DNA of 64,000 nucleotides from Phyllobacterium myrsinacearum (GCF_002980555.1 NZ_PVBT01000007.1:248001-312000), one strand, 5' to 3'; counted from the stretch's first letter, positions 8,643-17,674 are shown. A program made the numbers and translations. Notes: a model not told the origin generated them from the letters alone.

Positions 8643-8668
8643 CATGGGTGGCATTCATACCACCCATG
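8643..8668 (-). repeat. short inverted repeat between ilvD and yqjG
   Basis: Perfect 9-base arms CATGGGTGG/CCACCCATG with an eight-base spacer, 48 bases after the ilvD stop and 45 before the yqjG start. There is no run of T on the minus strand, so it is a poor intrinsic terminator. It could be an operator, a rho-associated hairpin or an mRNA end-stabilising stem. Confidence 0.4.
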
Positions 8669-8715
8669 CTTTGACAGACTGTTTTTGCCATCGCGACAAT
8701 GGCAAGAGCCATCCT

Positions 8716-10389
8716 CTAACCCGTGACGGCTCCTTCACTGGCGGATTTCGCCAGCTTGGCAAATTTGGCCAGCACACCGCGTGTATAGCGAGGAGCTGGT
8801 TGCCGCCATGCCTTGCGGCGCTCTTCCAGTTCGGCATCGCTGACTTCAAGCTGCAGCAGCTGTTTGTGGGCATCGATGGTAATCGTATCGCCCTCCCTGA
8901 CGAGGGCAATTGCGCCGCCCTCGAAGGCTTCCGGCGTGACATGGCCGACAACCATGCCCCATGTTCCGCCCGAGAACCGTCCGTCGGTGATGAGCCCGAC
9001 GCTTTCACCCAGACCGCGTCCGATGATTGCCGATGTCGGCGCCAGCATTTCCGGCATGCCGGGACCACCCTTGGGGCCGAGGTAACGCAGGACCACCACA
9101 TCGCCCGGCCTGATCTTATCCGAGAGGATGGCATCCATCGCAGACTGCTCGTCATCGAACACCCGTGCGGGGCCCTGGATAACAGGATTTTTAAGACCAG
9201 TGATCTTGGCGACAGCGCCACCCGTCGCCAGATTGCCTCTGAGGATAGCCAGATGTCCCTCCTTGTAGAGAGCCTTGTCTATCGGCCTGATGATATTCTG
9301 ATTGGCAGGCGGAGCATCGGGAACGTGGGCCAGTTCCTCGGCAATGGTCCGGCCGGTGATCGTCAGGCAGTCACCGTGCAGCAAACCGGCATTGAGCAGG
9401 ATTTTCAGGACCTGCGGGATGCCGCCGACCTGATGCAGATCCACGGCCATGTACTGGCCGGATGGCCGAAGGTTGCAGATCACCGGAACCCTGCGGCGCA
9501 CACGCTCGAAATCATCCAGCGTCCATTCGACTTCCGCCGCATGGGCGATGGCCAGAAAATGCAGAACGCCATTGGTCGACCCGCCCGTGGCCATGATCAG
9601 CGAAACGGCATTTTCGATGGAATTGCGGGTGATGATGTCCCGCGGGCGGATACCCCGGCGTACGGCCTCAACGAGGACGCGGGCGGATTCGGCCGTGCTG
9701 TCCGCCTTTTCGGCATCCGGATTGGCCATGGTCGACGAGGACATCAACGACATGCCCAACGCCTCGAACGAGGAACTCATGGTGTTGGCGGTATACATGC
9801 CGCCACAGGAACCCGTGGAGGGGCAGGCATGCCGCTCGATGCCTTCAAAATCTTCCTGGCTCATCTTGCCAGCCATGAAAGACCCCACCGCTTCGAACGA
9901 CGAGACGATGGAAAGGTCCTTTCCTTTCCACTTGCCCGGCTTGATCGTGCCGCCATAGACATAGATTGCCGGAACATTGGTCCGGGCAATGGCCATCATG
10001 CCGCCGGGCATGTTCTTGTCGCAGCCGCCCAGCACCAGAACGCCGTCCATCCATTGACCATTGACGCATGTCTCAATGCAATCGGCGATTACCTCGCGCG
10101 AAATGAGCGAGTATTTCATGCCCTCCGTGCCCATCGCCATTCCATCGGAGATGGTCGGCGTGCCAAAAATTTGCGGATTGCCGCCCGCTGCCTTGACCGC
10201 CGCAACCGCCGCATCGGCGAGCGGCTGCAAGCCGGCATTGCAAGGCGTGATGGTGGAATGGCCATTGGCAATGCCAATCATCGGCTTGTCGAAATCCGCC
10301 TTCTCATAGCCCAGCGCATAATACATGGCCCGGTTGGGCGAGCGCGCTATTCCCTGCGTGATGTGTTTTGAGCGTTCATTGACCGCCAT
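8716..10389 (-). CDS. ilvD: dihydroxy-acid dehydratase
   Basis: Dehydrates 2,3-dihydroxy-isovalerate and 2,3-dihydroxy-3-methylvalerate to the keto acids that become valine, leucine and isoleucine. At 557 residues it belongs to the shorter, [2Fe-2S]-type branch of the IlvD/Edd family. The three cluster cysteines are visible: TPCNAG (C50), GGCDKNMPG (C123) and [14 protein letters not shown] (C195). The late [14 protein letters not shown] motif is the family signature. It is divergent from a LysR-type gene 124 bases away, which suggests control by that regulator. Confidence 0.96.
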   Translation of the reverse strand: MAVNERSKHITQGIARSPNRAMYYALGYEKADFDKPMIGIANGHSTITPCNAGLQPLADAAVAAVKAAGGNPQIFGTPTISDGMAMGTEGMKYSLISREVIADCIETCVNGQWMDGVLVLGGCDKNMPGGMMAIARTNVPAIYVYGGTIKPGKWKGKDLSIVSSFEAVGSFMAGKMSQEDFEGIERHACPSTGSCGGMYTANTMSSSFEALGMSLMSSSTMANPDAEKADSTAESARVLVEAVRRGIRPRDIITRNSIENAVSLIMATGGSTNGVLHFLAIAHAAEVEWTLDDFERVRRRVPVICNLRPSGQYMAVDLHQVGGIPQVLKILLNAGLLHGDCLTITGRTIAEELAHVPDAPPANQNIIRPIDKALYKEGHLAILRGNLATGGAVAKITGLKNPVIQGPARVFDDEQSAMDAILSDKIRPGDVVVLRYLGPKGGPGMPEMLAPTSAIIGRGLGESVGLITDGRFSGGTWGMVVGHVTPEAFEGGAIALVREGDTITIDAHKQLLQLEVSDAELEERRKAWRQPAPRYTRGVLAKFAKLAKSASEGAVTG

Positions 10390-10489
10390 GGCTGTTTCTC
10401 CACTAAGACATTGGGTTCAAGACCGGATTGCCTTCTGTTTAGAGCGTTTCCAAACATGTGTGAAATATATAATTCATGCTTGATTAGGT

Positions 10490-10511
10490 CGTATTTCATA
10501 TTAGAGATACG
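10490..10511. promoter_or_regulatory. candidate LysR-type operator between ilvD and its divergent regulator
   Basis: Interrupted palindrome CGTAT-N12-ATACG inside an AT-rich intergenic region, ending two bases before the LysR start codon. LysR proteins typically bind interrupted T-N11-A dyads near the regulator's own promoter, so this fits autoregulation. Site spacing for ilvD control cannot be verified by eye. Confidence 0.4.
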
Positions 10512-10513
10512 AT

Positions 10514-11425
10514 ATGGATCTGCGCCAGCTGCGCTACTTTATCACTGTTGCTGAAGAACTGCATTTCGGGAGAGCTGCGGCGCGGCTCAACATGACTCAA
10601 CCGCCCCTCAGCCAGACCATACTCGCGCTTGAAGAGGAAATTGGCGTCGAATTGTTCACGCGCACCAAGCGCAGCGTCGCATTGACACCTGCGGGCATCC
10701 AATGGCTGGACCATGTACGCAAGGTTCTGGACGACGCAGGCGCGCTTCCCGGCATTGCCCGGCAACTGGCGCGGGGCACCATGGGCAGCTTGAAACTCGC
10801 TTTCGTCAGCACAGCCGATTACAGCCTGCTGCCGGCACTGCTCGGCCGTTACAAGACGGGCTATCCCGATGTGCAGATCGCCCTGCAGGAGGCAACCAGC
10901 GACGTGCAGATCGAAGCGCTTCTGAATGGCAACATTCACGCCGGCTTGATCATTCCGCCGTCACGCGCCAGCCTTCACGCATCTCTCGCCTATCTGTCAT
11001 TGCTTCAGGAGGAACTTGTCGCTGCAGTCCCGGAGGAATGGGTGGCATCAGGCAGGTTTGATCTGTCCAGCGGAGTGCTCGACATCAAAGGCGCACTGTC
11101 GGAGCCATTGATTATCTTTCCCCGCCGCAGTGCACCGGCCTTTCACGATCTGATCACCGGCTATTATGCCGGCAATGGTGCCGTCCCATGCATCGGGCAG
11201 GAAGCCATCCAGATGCAAACAATCATCAGCCTGGTCTCCGCGGGGATGGGAATCGCACTCGTGCCGGAATCGCTGCAGAATCTTGGCCGGACCGGAGTGC
11301 GTTACCTGAAACTGTCACGCACGCCGCCACGGATCGAGACCGGGCTTGTCTGGCGCCGCGATGACCCGTTACCGGCGCTCAGACACCTGATTGATATTGC
11401 CTCGGCATTCAGCGTATCGCCTTGA
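10514..11425 (+). CDS. LysR family transcriptional regulator
   Basis: A 303-residue DNA-binding regulator. Residues 1-60 hold the winged helix-turn-helix with the usual LysR pattern (MDLRQLRYFITVAEELHFGR, then AARLNMTQPPLSQTI). Residues ~90-300 form the two-lobed effector domain. It is transcribed divergently from ilvD, so it may respond to a branched-chain amino-acid intermediate; that is inference from position. Its 3' end overlaps the convergent lytic transglycosylase gene by 17 bases. Confidence 0.93.
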   Translation: MDLRQLRYFITVAEELHFGRAAARLNMTQPPLSQTILALEEEIGVELFTRTKRSVALTPAGIQWLDHVRKVLDDAGALPGIARQLARGTMGSLKLAFVSTADYSLLPALLGRYKTGYPDVQIALQEATSDVQIEALLNGNIHAGLIIPPSRASLHASLAYLSLLQEELVAAVPEEWVASGRFDLSSGVLDIKGALSEPLIIFPRRSAPAFHDLITGYYAGNGAVPCIGQEAIQMQTIISLVSAGMGIALVPESLQNLGRTGVRYLKLSRTPPRIETGLVWRRDDPLPALRHLIDIASAFSVSP

Positions 11426-12659
11426 CGAGATCTTTGTCGGGGAAGCAGGTGGCAGGCAGGCCCTGTTTCATTTGCCAATCACCGATGGAACGCCGCGTCT
11501 TGAAGCCCGGAAAGCCGTCAGCTCCCCCGGCGTCATAACCCTTCTTTTCCAGCACCTTCTGCAACCCGGCAATGTCCGAGCGATAGAGGCCGCCGACATC
11601 ACCCCAGCCGGCGGAAAAACCCTTCGCACCATTGCCAATGCGGTCTCCCACATGCCCGATGAACAGCGCGTAGAGATCGCTCATATTGTATTCCTTGATC
11701 ACATAGAAATTCTTGGTGACCACAAAAGCCGGACCATGGCGCCCGGCCGGCATCAGCAGAAAGCCCTCGCGATTGGTTTCACTGGCCGGAAACGGCTTGC
11801 CGTTGACGCGGGCAATACCAAGCTTGGCCCATGCGGCGAACGGCTTGCCCCGATCCGGGCCTTCCAGGGAGCAGCTGACATTCTGCGGAACGCTGACTTC
11901 ATAGCCCCAGTCGCGGCCGCGCTGCCAGCCATATTGCGCGAGATAATGACCGATGGAACCGAGTGTATCAGGAACGGAATTCCAGATGTCCCGTTTGCCG
12001 TCGCCGTCAAAATCCACCGCGTGTTCGAGATAGGATGTCGGCATGAATTGCGGCTGGCCGAGCGCCCCCGCCCACGAGCTTTTCATGCTTGCAACGCCGA
12101 TATAGCCTTTCTCCACGATCTGGAGCGCGGCTAAAAGCTCCTTGCGGAACATGTCCTTCCGCGTTGCCAGAAAGGCTTTCGTGCCGAGCACGGTAAAGGC
12201 GTTGTAGGGGATTTTGACGCTGCCGTAGCCACTTTCGCGCCCCCATATGGCAAGAACGATCGGTCCCGGAACGCCATATTTGCTTTCAACTGCTTTGAGG
12301 ATTTTGGCATATTGGCCAACCCGCGCTGCGCCGCCCGATGTCACCGCGTTGACGGTCTTGTCATTGAAGTATTTGCCGGGTGAACCGAACTCCGATTGCC
12401 GTTGCTCTTTGGGTGTCTGTGGTTTTTCACCCGGCATCACCAGATCGGGCAGATCGAAATTGAGGGTGACGCCGGAAAAAGCCTGCTCAAAAACCGCCTT
12501 GGAAATACCCTGAGCCTTGGCTTCGGGCCAAAGATCATTGGCAAGCCATGCCCGGAACTGCGCTTCAACTTCCGGTTTTGACGCGGCCAGCCCCGATGTT
12601 ACATGGAGAAAGGTTGCAATCAACGCCGTAAGGGCAAGTCGCATCGAGCGTCTGATCAA
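11409..12659 (-). CDS. lytic murein transglycosylase with peptidoglycan-binding domain (MltB type)
   Basis: Cleaves the glycan strand of peptidoglycan to 1,6-anhydro ends in the periplasm. Residues 1-26 are a signal peptide (LALTALIATFLHVTSGLAA). The SLT_2 catalytic domain follows, with the Glu in IWGRESGYG (E142) and the downstream GALGQPQFMPTSYL and DFDGDGKRDIW motifs. A C-terminal PG-binding domain (IAGLQKVLEKKGYDAGGADG) completes 416 residues. The start is a TTG following GGGAG; an ATG five codons later is possible but poorly spaced. No lipobox, so it is probably soluble. It lies just downstream of recR on the same strand. Confidence 0.93.
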   Translation of the reverse strand: MIRRSMRLALTALIATFLHVTSGLAASKPEVEAQFRAWLANDLWPEAKAQGISKAVFEQAFSGVTLNFDLPDLVMPGEKPQTPKEQRQSEFGSPGKYFNDKTVNAVTSGGAARVGQYAKILKAVESKYGVPGPIVLAIWGRESGYGSVKIPYNAFTVLGTKAFLATRKDMFRKELLAALQIVEKGYIGVASMKSSWAGALGQPQFMPTSYLEHAVDFDGDGKRDIWNSVPDTLGSIGHYLAQYGWQRGRDWGYEVSVPQNVSCSLEGPDRGKPFAAWAKLGIARVNGKPFPASETNREGFLLMPAGRHGPAFVVTKNFYVIKEYNMSDLYALFIGHVGDRIGNGAKGFSAGWGDVGGLYRSDIAGLQKVLEKKGYDAGGADGFPGFKTRRSIGDWQMKQGLPATCFPDKDLVKAIR

Positions 12660-12670
12660 AAGCCTTCTCC

Positions 12671-13276
12671 CTATATAGAGGTCCGCGCGCGCAGGGCAGC
12701 AGCCAGCGTGCCCTCGTCCAGATAGTCAAGTTCCCCGCCAACGGGAACGCCATGCGCCAGCCGCGTGATACGCACGTCGAAATCCGCGAGCTGGTCGGTG
12801 ATGTAGTGTGCGGTCGTCTGCCCCTCCACCGTCGCATTGACGGCGAGAATGACCTCCTTGATCTCACCCTCCGCCACGCGGCTGACAAGACTGCCGATGT
12901 TGAGATCATCAGGGCCGACACCATCGAGCGGCGACAACCGTCCGCCCAGCACATGGTAGCGGACATTCATTGACCCGGCCCGCTCGAGTGCCCAAAGGTC
13001 GGAAACATCCTCGACCACAATCAGCGTCGCCCGCTCGCGGCGCGGATCGGTACAGATCATGCACGGATCAGACGTATCGACATTGCCGCATGTGGAACAG
13101 ATACGCACCTTATCGGCTGCGTCCTGCATGGCGGAACCCAGCGGGATCAGCAGCCCTTCTTTTTTCTTGATGAGATGCAGCGCCGCACGGCGGGCAGAAC
13201 GCGGCCCGAGCCCCGGCACTTTGGCCAGAAGCTGGATCAGGCGTTCAATTTCGGGACCGGCGATTCGTTTCGACAT
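12671..13276 (-). CDS. recR: recombination mediator protein RecR
   Basis: Works with RecF and RecO to load RecA at gaps. The 201-residue protein has the N-terminal helix-hairpin-helix ([20 protein letters not shown]), a four-Cys zinc site (C60, C63, C72, C75 in [16 protein letters not shown]), a Toprim domain starting at [16 protein letters not shown], and the C-terminal [19 protein letters not shown] segment. In most relatives recR follows ybaB directly. Here 439 bases separate them, so it may have its own promoter. recF is elsewhere in this window (52.3 kb). Confidence 0.96.
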   Translation of the reverse strand: MSKRIAGPEIERLIQLLAKVPGLGPRSARRAALHLIKKKEGLLIPLGSAMQDAADKVRICSTCGNVDTSDPCMICTDPRRERATLIVVEDVSDLWALERAGSMNVRYHVLGGRLSPLDGVGPDDLNIGSLVSRVAEGEIKEVILAVNATVEGQTTAHYITDQLADFDVRITRLAHGVPVGGELDYLDEGTLAAALRARTSI

Positions 13277-13530
13277 ATCGCCGGTTTAAAGCAAATTTTG
13301 CCCATAGGGAATCGGAGACGCACCGGCAACTCAACTCAAGCGGAAAAGAGGACCGTAATTTACAACCCTGCATTCGTTGTTGCCGACGACAAACGAAGCA
13401 ATCATCGCCTCAAGCGCCGGACAGCGCAAAAGTTCGAAGGCGAAGCAGAAGCACCGTACCAGCCGGTGCATCGGGAGAATAGGCTACCCGACTGCGGCAA
13501 CAGCCTTGCCTTTGAACTTGGAGGTGAACT

Positions 13531-13620
13531 ATGCGGATTTTTCCGTTTAGCATCACCCTCATAGTGAAGAAAACCCGGACGAGCTGGTCATGGACCGTCC
13601 GGGTCAATTTTCACGAATGA
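13531..13620 (+). CDS. possible 29-aa peptide, doubtful
   Basis: ATG at 13531 is preceded by GGAGGTGA at ideal spacing, and the frame runs 29 codons (begins MRIFPFSITLIVKKTR). Against it: the second half reads straight through a palindrome that looks like a minus-strand terminator, so the coding appearance may be accidental. No family recognised. Confidence 0.22.
   Translation: MRIFPFSITLIVKKTRTSWSWTVRVNFHE
13573..13604 (-). terminator. probable terminator of the dnaX-ybaB transcript
   Basis: Eight-base arms ACCCGGAC/GTCCGGGT enclose an inner GGTC/GACC stem. Read on the minus strand it is followed by TTTCTTC. It lies about 110 bases after the ybaB stop, so it would separate dnaX-ybaB transcription from recR. 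Confidence 0.6.
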
Positions 13621-13657
13621 GGAGGGGTGGCGAGCGAAAGCTCGCCGCCCACTCCAA
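13621..13657 (-). repeat. long hairpin in the ybaB 3' untranslated region
   Basis: Core arms GGCGAGC/GCTCGCC (13629-13635, 13640-13646) close a four-base loop, GAAA on the plus strand and TTTC on the minus. Outer, imperfect pairing of GGAGGGGT with GCCCACTCC extends the stem to about 15 pairs. With the downstream terminator it could define a small 3'-UTR-derived RNA. Confidence 0.45.
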
Positions 13658-13715
13658 GAGCAGTATAAGTCACGCTCGCATCTTTTCCAAGAAGCTTGCA
13701 GTTGTAGACCCGCTC

Positions 13716-14039
13716 TCAAAAAGGCAGCTTGAAACCTGGCGGTATCGGCAGGCCCGCTGTCAGCGCCTGGGTTTTTTCCGCCATGATGGCCTCAACTTTC
13801 GCCTTTGCCTCGTTATGGGCGGCGATGATCAGGTCTTCAAGAATCTCCACATCGTCTTCCTTGAAGAGCGATGGATCAATCTTGAGCGATGTCAGCGCCC
13901 CCTTGCCGGACAGCTTGACCGTGACGAGACCGCCACCGGAATGGCCCTCGGCCTCCAGCGCCGCGATTTCCTCCTGCATGGCGGCCATCTTACCCTGCAT
14001 TTCCTTGGCCTGTTTCATCATGCCCATAATGTCACGCAT
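13716..14039 (-). CDS. ybaB: YbaB/EbfC family nucleoid-associated protein
   Basis: Small DNA-binding protein of 107 residues that dimerises into a tweezer-shaped nucleoid protein. The N-terminal [19 protein letters not shown] helix and the central [16 protein letters not shown] beta segment are the family hallmarks. The ATG is preceded by AAAAGGAG. It lies 18 bases after the dnaX stop, the standard arrangement, and is probably cotranscribed with dnaX. Confidence 0.95.
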   Translation of the reverse strand: MRDIMGMMKQAKEMQGKMAAMQEEIAALEAEGHSGGGLVTVKLSGKGALTSLKIDPSLFKEDDVEILEDLIIAAHNEAKAKVEAIMAEKTQALTAGLPIPPGFKLPF

Positions 14040-14057
14040 GGGAAAAACTCCTTTTGA

Positions 14058-15920
14058 TCAATCGTCTTCTTCGACGGGGGCCAGCGTATCATCGCCGGAG
14101 CCGATCCCGTCCATGCCATCCGGATCGCCATTTCCCTGCCCGGCAGGTGTTGCGATTCGTACATTGATAATCTTGGCACCGGGGAACCGCGACAGGATCG
14201 CCGCGACATCCGGATCGGCGCGTGCGTCGCTGAGCATGGAATCGCGCCGGGCCGTTTCGGTTTCATTGATGGTCCGGCCGCCCTGTTCCCGTGACAGGGA
14301 TACCATCCAGCGCGCGCCGGTCCATTCACTGAGCTTCTGCGACAGGTCTGTCAAAAGCGTTTTTGGCGCGTCGTCGGTCAGATTGATCTCAAGCCGCCCC
14401 GGCTTGATGCTGACGAGCCGTACGCAGTTCTTGACCAGTATCTTGAACTGCATGTTGCGCTGCTTGTCGGCGAGCGCCACGATATCGGCGATGCTGGTAA
14501 CGGGAACAGCCGGCGTCTGCTCCTCGGCAGCCGGCTGGACCGGAACAACATGTGCCGGCTGTACTGATTGCTCAACCAGCCGCATGGTGGCACCACCGCC
14601 GGAGGTTACGGAACTGCGCACGGGCGCCACAGCATCCGCCGGAGTACCGCGGCTCATGCTCTCGCCGCCGCCATTGCCGGAGCGTGGACCATCGCTCCGC
14701 GGCGCTTGCCCTGTCGAAGACGCCCCGTTTTCCAGCAATTTCAGCGCTTCATCCAGCGTCGGCAAATCGGCTGCATGCGCCAGCCGGATCAACAGCATTT
14801 CCGCGGCCTGAACCGGGCGATTGGACGCATCCACCTCGGCAATGCCTTTCAGCAGCATCTGCCATGTCCGGGAGAGAATTCGAATGGAAAGCTTTTCGGC
14901 ATAATCCCGTCCGCGCAGGCGTTCATCCTCGGACAGGGAAATGTCGTCCGCGACATCCGGGGTGAAGCGAATACGCGTCACCAGATGGTTGAAGTCGGCA
15001 AGATCGGACAGAACAACACTGGGATCTGCCCCGACATCATACTGCGCGCGAAACTCACGCAAAGCGGAAGCCACGTCACCGCGCATCAGCATCTCGAAAA
15101 GATCGATGATCCGGGCACGATCCGCCAGCCCCAGCATGGAGCGCACCGTCTCGGCATCGACATTGCCCGCACCGTGGGCGATTGCCTGATCAAAGATCGA
15201 CAGGGAATCGCGCGCCGAGCCTTCGCCCGCGCGGGCGATCATCGCCAGGGATGCGGCATCAACCGTAATGCTCTCCTTGTCGGCAATTTTCTTCAGCAAC
15301 GCCGTCAGCATGTTTGCATCGATGCGGCGCAGGTCAAAACGCTGGCAGCGCGACAGCACCGTGATCGGAACTTTGCGGATTTCGGTGGTGGCGAAGATGA
15401 ATTTGACGTGCGGCGGCGGCTCTTCCAATGTTTTCAACAGGCCGTTGAAAGCCTGATTGGACAGCATGTGCACTTCGTCGATGATATAGACTTTATACCG
15501 GGCCGAAACCGGGCGATAACGAACCTGCTCAATGATTTCACGGATATCATCGATACCCGTATGCGAGGCGGCATCCATCTCGATGACATCGACATGGCGG
15601 CCTTCCATGATCGCCTGGCAATGTTCACCGGGAACAGACAGGTCGATCGTCGGCCTGTCGATTTCCGCTGTCTTGTAATTGAGGGCACGGGCCAGAATGC
15701 GCGCCGTAGTGGTCTTGCCGACCCCCCGGACACCAGTCAGCATCCAAGCCTGCGCGATGCGGCCAGTCTCGAACGCATTGGTCAGGGTCCGGACCATCGG
15801 CTCCTGACCGACCAGATCGTCGAAATTCTGCGGGCGATATTTGCGGGCGAGCACGCGATAGGCGCTATCTGCCGTTTTGGTGTCCATCCCGATTGATTCC
15901 GCTCCTGCATTGCTCTTCAT
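14058..15920 (-). CDS. dnaX: DNA polymerase III subunit gamma/tau
   Basis: Clamp-loader ATPase of the replicative polymerase. The N-terminal YRVLARKYRPQNFDDLVGQ leads into Walker A (TGVRGVGKTTTAR), Walker B (YIIDEVHMLS) and the sensor-1 FIFATTEIRKVP, and domain III follows. The tau tail is Pro/Ala/Gly-rich. The N-terminal zinc module of E. coli DnaX is reduced to one Cys (GEHCQAIMEG), as far as I recall usual in rhizobia. The start is ambiguous: ATG at 15920, or ATG at 15887 with GGAG upstream; neither has an ideal ribosome site. The SRP RNA gene lies immediately upstream on the same strand. Confidence 0.95.
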   Translation of the reverse strand: MKSNAGAESIGMDTKTADSAYRVLARKYRPQNFDDLVGQEPMVRTLTNAFETGRIAQAWMLTGVRGVGKTTTARILARALNYKTAEIDRPTIDLSVPGEHCQAIMEGRHVDVIEMDAASHTGIDDIREIIEQVRYRPVSARYKVYIIDEVHMLSNQAFNGLLKTLEEPPPHVKFIFATTEIRKVPITVLSRCQRFDLRRIDANMLTALLKKIADKESITVDAASLAMIARAGEGSARDSLSIFDQAIAHGAGNVDAETVRSMLGLADRARIIDLFEMLMRGDVASALREFRAQYDVGADPSVVLSDLADFNHLVTRIRFTPDVADDISLSEDERLRGRDYAEKLSIRILSRTWQMLLKGIAEVDASNRPVQAAEMLLIRLAHAADLPTLDEALKLLENGASSTGQAPRSDGPRSGNGGGESMSRGTPADAVAPVRSSVTSGGGATMRLVEQSVQPAHVVPVQPAAEEQTPAVPVTSIADIVALADKQRNMQFKILVKNCVRLVSIKPGRLEINLTDDAPKTLLTDLSQKLSEWTGARWMVSLSREQGGRTINETETARRDSMLSDARADPDVAAILSRFPGAKIINVRIATPAGQGNGDPDGMDGIGSGDDTLAPVEEDD

Positions 15921-16062
15921 GGCGCCAGTGGTCCGATTCTGACAGTCGCATGTTCCGCGTGATGTCAAACGGGGTGCGAATGTCGAATTCGTTCCACCGG
16001 GCAAGTTTGTACCGCTGCACACCGCAGCGTCAATGCCGGATCACGGCTTTAAAGAGGATAAA

Positions 16063-16163
16063 GGTGGGAGGCTGGCACGGCGACCCGTGCCTGGCTCGTT
16101 GGGGCTGCTTCCTTCCGGACCTGACCCGGTTGGCGAGTGGCTCGTCCACCACCAACCTCCCGA
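16063..16163 (-). ncRNA. ffs: small signal recognition particle RNA (4.5S RNA)
   Basis: On the minus strand the universally conserved domain-IV core GGTCAGGTCCGGAAGGAAGC is present at about 16105-16125. The flanks pair as a long rod: GGGAGGTTGG near 16161 with CCAGCCTCCC near 16066, consistent with a ~100-nt bacterial small SRP RNA. The 3' end is followed by TTTATCC. The RNA binds Ffh and directs membrane proteins to the translocon. Placement next to dnaX is common in alphaproteobacteria. Exact ends are estimates. Confidence 0.94.
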
Positions 16164-16232
16164 GGCTCATATCGGCAATCTTTGCGCAAAAAGCAAGCGG
16201 GACGACAAAAAAACTGCTAATTGTTGCAAATC

Positions 16233-16634
16233 ATGACGTTCATACTCGATAGCAAACTTGCAGCCGATACGATTCCCATTGCAAGGCTGGGCCTTTGCGA
16301 TCTGCGCCTGATGAATGACCGGCGCTGGCCTTGGCTCATTCTCGTGCCGCAAAGGGCAGATATCAGCGAGATCCACGACCTTACCCCCCTCGATCAGACA
16401 ATGCTTGTCTTTGAATCGGGCATTGCCGCACAGGCGCTCAAGGCTGTCGTCAATTGCGAAAAGATCAACACCGGAGCTCTCGGCAATATCGTCCGGCAGC
16501 TGCACTTGCATATCATCGCCCGCAACACCGGAGATCCAGCATGGCCCGGTCCCGTCTGGGGCTATGGCACGCGCGAACCCTACGGCGAAAAAGACGCACG
16601 GGACTTTGCGAACGCCATTCTCAACGCTATCTAA
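16233..16634 (+). CDS. HIT domain protein with Q-x-H-x-H variant motif
   Basis: Histidine-triad nucleotide hydrolase/transferase superfamily, 133 residues. The nucleotide-binding triad, normally HxHxH, reads QLHLHIIAR (Q89, H91, H93), followed by a Trp/Pro-rich tail (DPAWPGPVWG). Both remaining His, including the nucleophile position, are present, so catalysis is plausible. I start at the ATG at 16233; an upstream TTG has no support. It precedes nudC by 49 bases on the same strand and probably shares its transcript; both act on nucleotides. Confidence 0.88.
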   Translation: MTFILDSKLAADTIPIARLGLCDLRLMNDRRWPWLILVPQRADISEIHDLTPLDQTMLVFESGIAAQALKAVVNCEKINTGALGNIVRQLHLHIIARNTGDPAWPGPVWGYGTREPYGEKDARDFANAILNAI

Positions 16635-16683
16635 TCAGCATCACCACCAGTCCCCTTCCGGACCCGCCTTCTGGAGCCCACTT

Positions 16684-17628
16684 ATGTCATTTCGCCTTTA
16701 CGATGTTCCGGAAGCGGAAGCGAGCCGTTTCGTCGGCTTCGCCGGCAACAGGATAAACCGCCACGCCGAAAACCGCAGCGATGATGTGGTAACGGTCGCG
16801 CTTGCGGATGCAAGGGCGCGCATGCTGCTGATCGGGCAAGGCCAGATATTGGTGTCGCAGGGAAACGGCATGGGCAACGCTTTCTTCGCCCTTGAAGACG
16901 CCGCAGCACTGCTGCCCAATCCAAACAGGACAATCTATCTGGGAATGCAGGAGGATATGCCGGTTCTCGCCGCTGTGAGCGGCATTGACCTGACAGCGCT
17001 TCCCGAGGCAATCAAGGCCATTGAATACCGTCCAGTCTACACGCAAGGCCTCATACCCGAAGATCAGCTGGGCGCTATGGCGCAAGCCGTTTCACTGCTG
17101 ACATGGCATGAGAATCACCGTTTCTGCGGACGCTGCGGAACGGAAACGGTGATGCGGGATGGCGGGTACCGGCGCACTTGCCCGCATTGCGACGCCCAGC
17201 ATTTTCCGCGCACAGATCCGGTTGCCATCATGATGGTGGTGCGCGGCGACAAGTGTCTTTTGGCACGTGGACCCCATTTCGGTCCGGGTATGTATTCCTG
17301 CCTTGCCGGGTTCATTGAACCGGGGGAAACCATCGAGAATGCCGTGCGGCGCGAGACGCTGGAAGAAACCAACCTGCCCATCGGCCGGGTGGTCTATCAT
17401 GCATCGCAACCCTGGCCCTTCCCCTATTCGCTGATGATCGGCTGCCATGCGGAGGCTTTGTCCGACGATTACACCCTCGACAAGGCGGAGCTGGAGGCGG
17501 GCCGCTGGTTCACACGCGATGAAGTGGCCCTGATGCTCGACCGGACGCATCCGGAAGGATTGATGACGCCGCCACCCGGCGCCATCGCTGCTCATCTGAT
17601 CCGCAGCTGGGTCGAGAGTGACGTCTAA
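16684..17628 (+). CDS. nudC: NAD(+) diphosphatase / NADH pyrophosphatase
   Basis: Nudix hydrolase that cleaves NAD(H) to NMN(H) and AMP and in other bacteria decaps NAD-capped RNA. The 314-residue protein has an N-terminal domain, a four-Cys zinc ribbon (C148, C151, C166, C169), the Nudix box from G209 (GFIEPGETIENAVRRETLEE) and the family-defining SQPWPFPYS (241-249). The start is the ATG at 16684; the longer frame overlaps the HIT gene. Metal-binding glutamates RETLEE are intact. Confidence 0.95.
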   Translation: MSFRLYDVPEAEASRFVGFAGNRINRHAENRSDDVVTVALADARARMLLIGQGQILVSQGNGMGNAFFALEDAAALLPNPNRTIYLGMQEDMPVLAAVSGIDLTALPEAIKAIEYRPVYTQGLIPEDQLGAMAQAVSLLTWHENHRFCGRCGTETVMRDGGYRRTCPHCDAQHFPRTDPVAIMMVVRGDKCLLARGPHFGPGMYSCLAGFIEPGETIENAVRRETLEETNLPIGRVVYHASQPWPFPYSLMIGCHAEALSDDYTLDKAELEAGRWFTRDEVALMLDRTHPEGLMTPPPGAIAAHLIRSWVESDV

Positions 17629-17645
17629 GTCCTACCAAGGTTGAA

Positions 17646-17674
17646 TTGAAACTATTGCTTAATTGGTATATATT
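17646..17674 (+). promoter_or_regulatory. candidate promoter of vapBC
   Basis: TTGAAA (17646-17651), 17 bases, then TATATT (17669-17674), about 28 bases before the vapB start. The -10 lies in GGTATATATTATTGTCATAT, an imperfect dyad of the sort bound by VapB-VapC for autorepression. The stretch is markedly more AT-rich than its surroundings. Confidence 0.5.

Larger units (their letters stand above)
13277..13715. other. recR-ybaB spacer, 439 bases, structured and without a convincing large gene
   Basis: Unusually long gap inside what is normally a tight dnaX-ybaB-recR unit. It holds two strong inverted repeats (13573-13604 and 13621-13657) and a 29-codon plus-strand frame with an excellent ribosome site. 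Neither strand offers a larger frame with family resemblance. The recR promoter is expected in the part nearest 13277-13450, but no clear -35/-10 pair was found. Confidence 0.6.

Noticed and set aside
8644-10371. A 575-codon open frame opposite ilvD
   Set aside because: It is antisense to an unambiguous ilvD with all cluster cysteines, has no family resemblance, and is explained by high GC and codon bias.
13410-13607. A 65-codon minus-strand frame between ybaB and recR
   Set aside because: It runs through two palindromes, lacks a ribosome site and has an irregular composition.
14568-15896. A 442-codon open frame opposite dnaX
   Set aside because: It lies entirely within dnaX, whose Walker motifs are clear on the minus strand.
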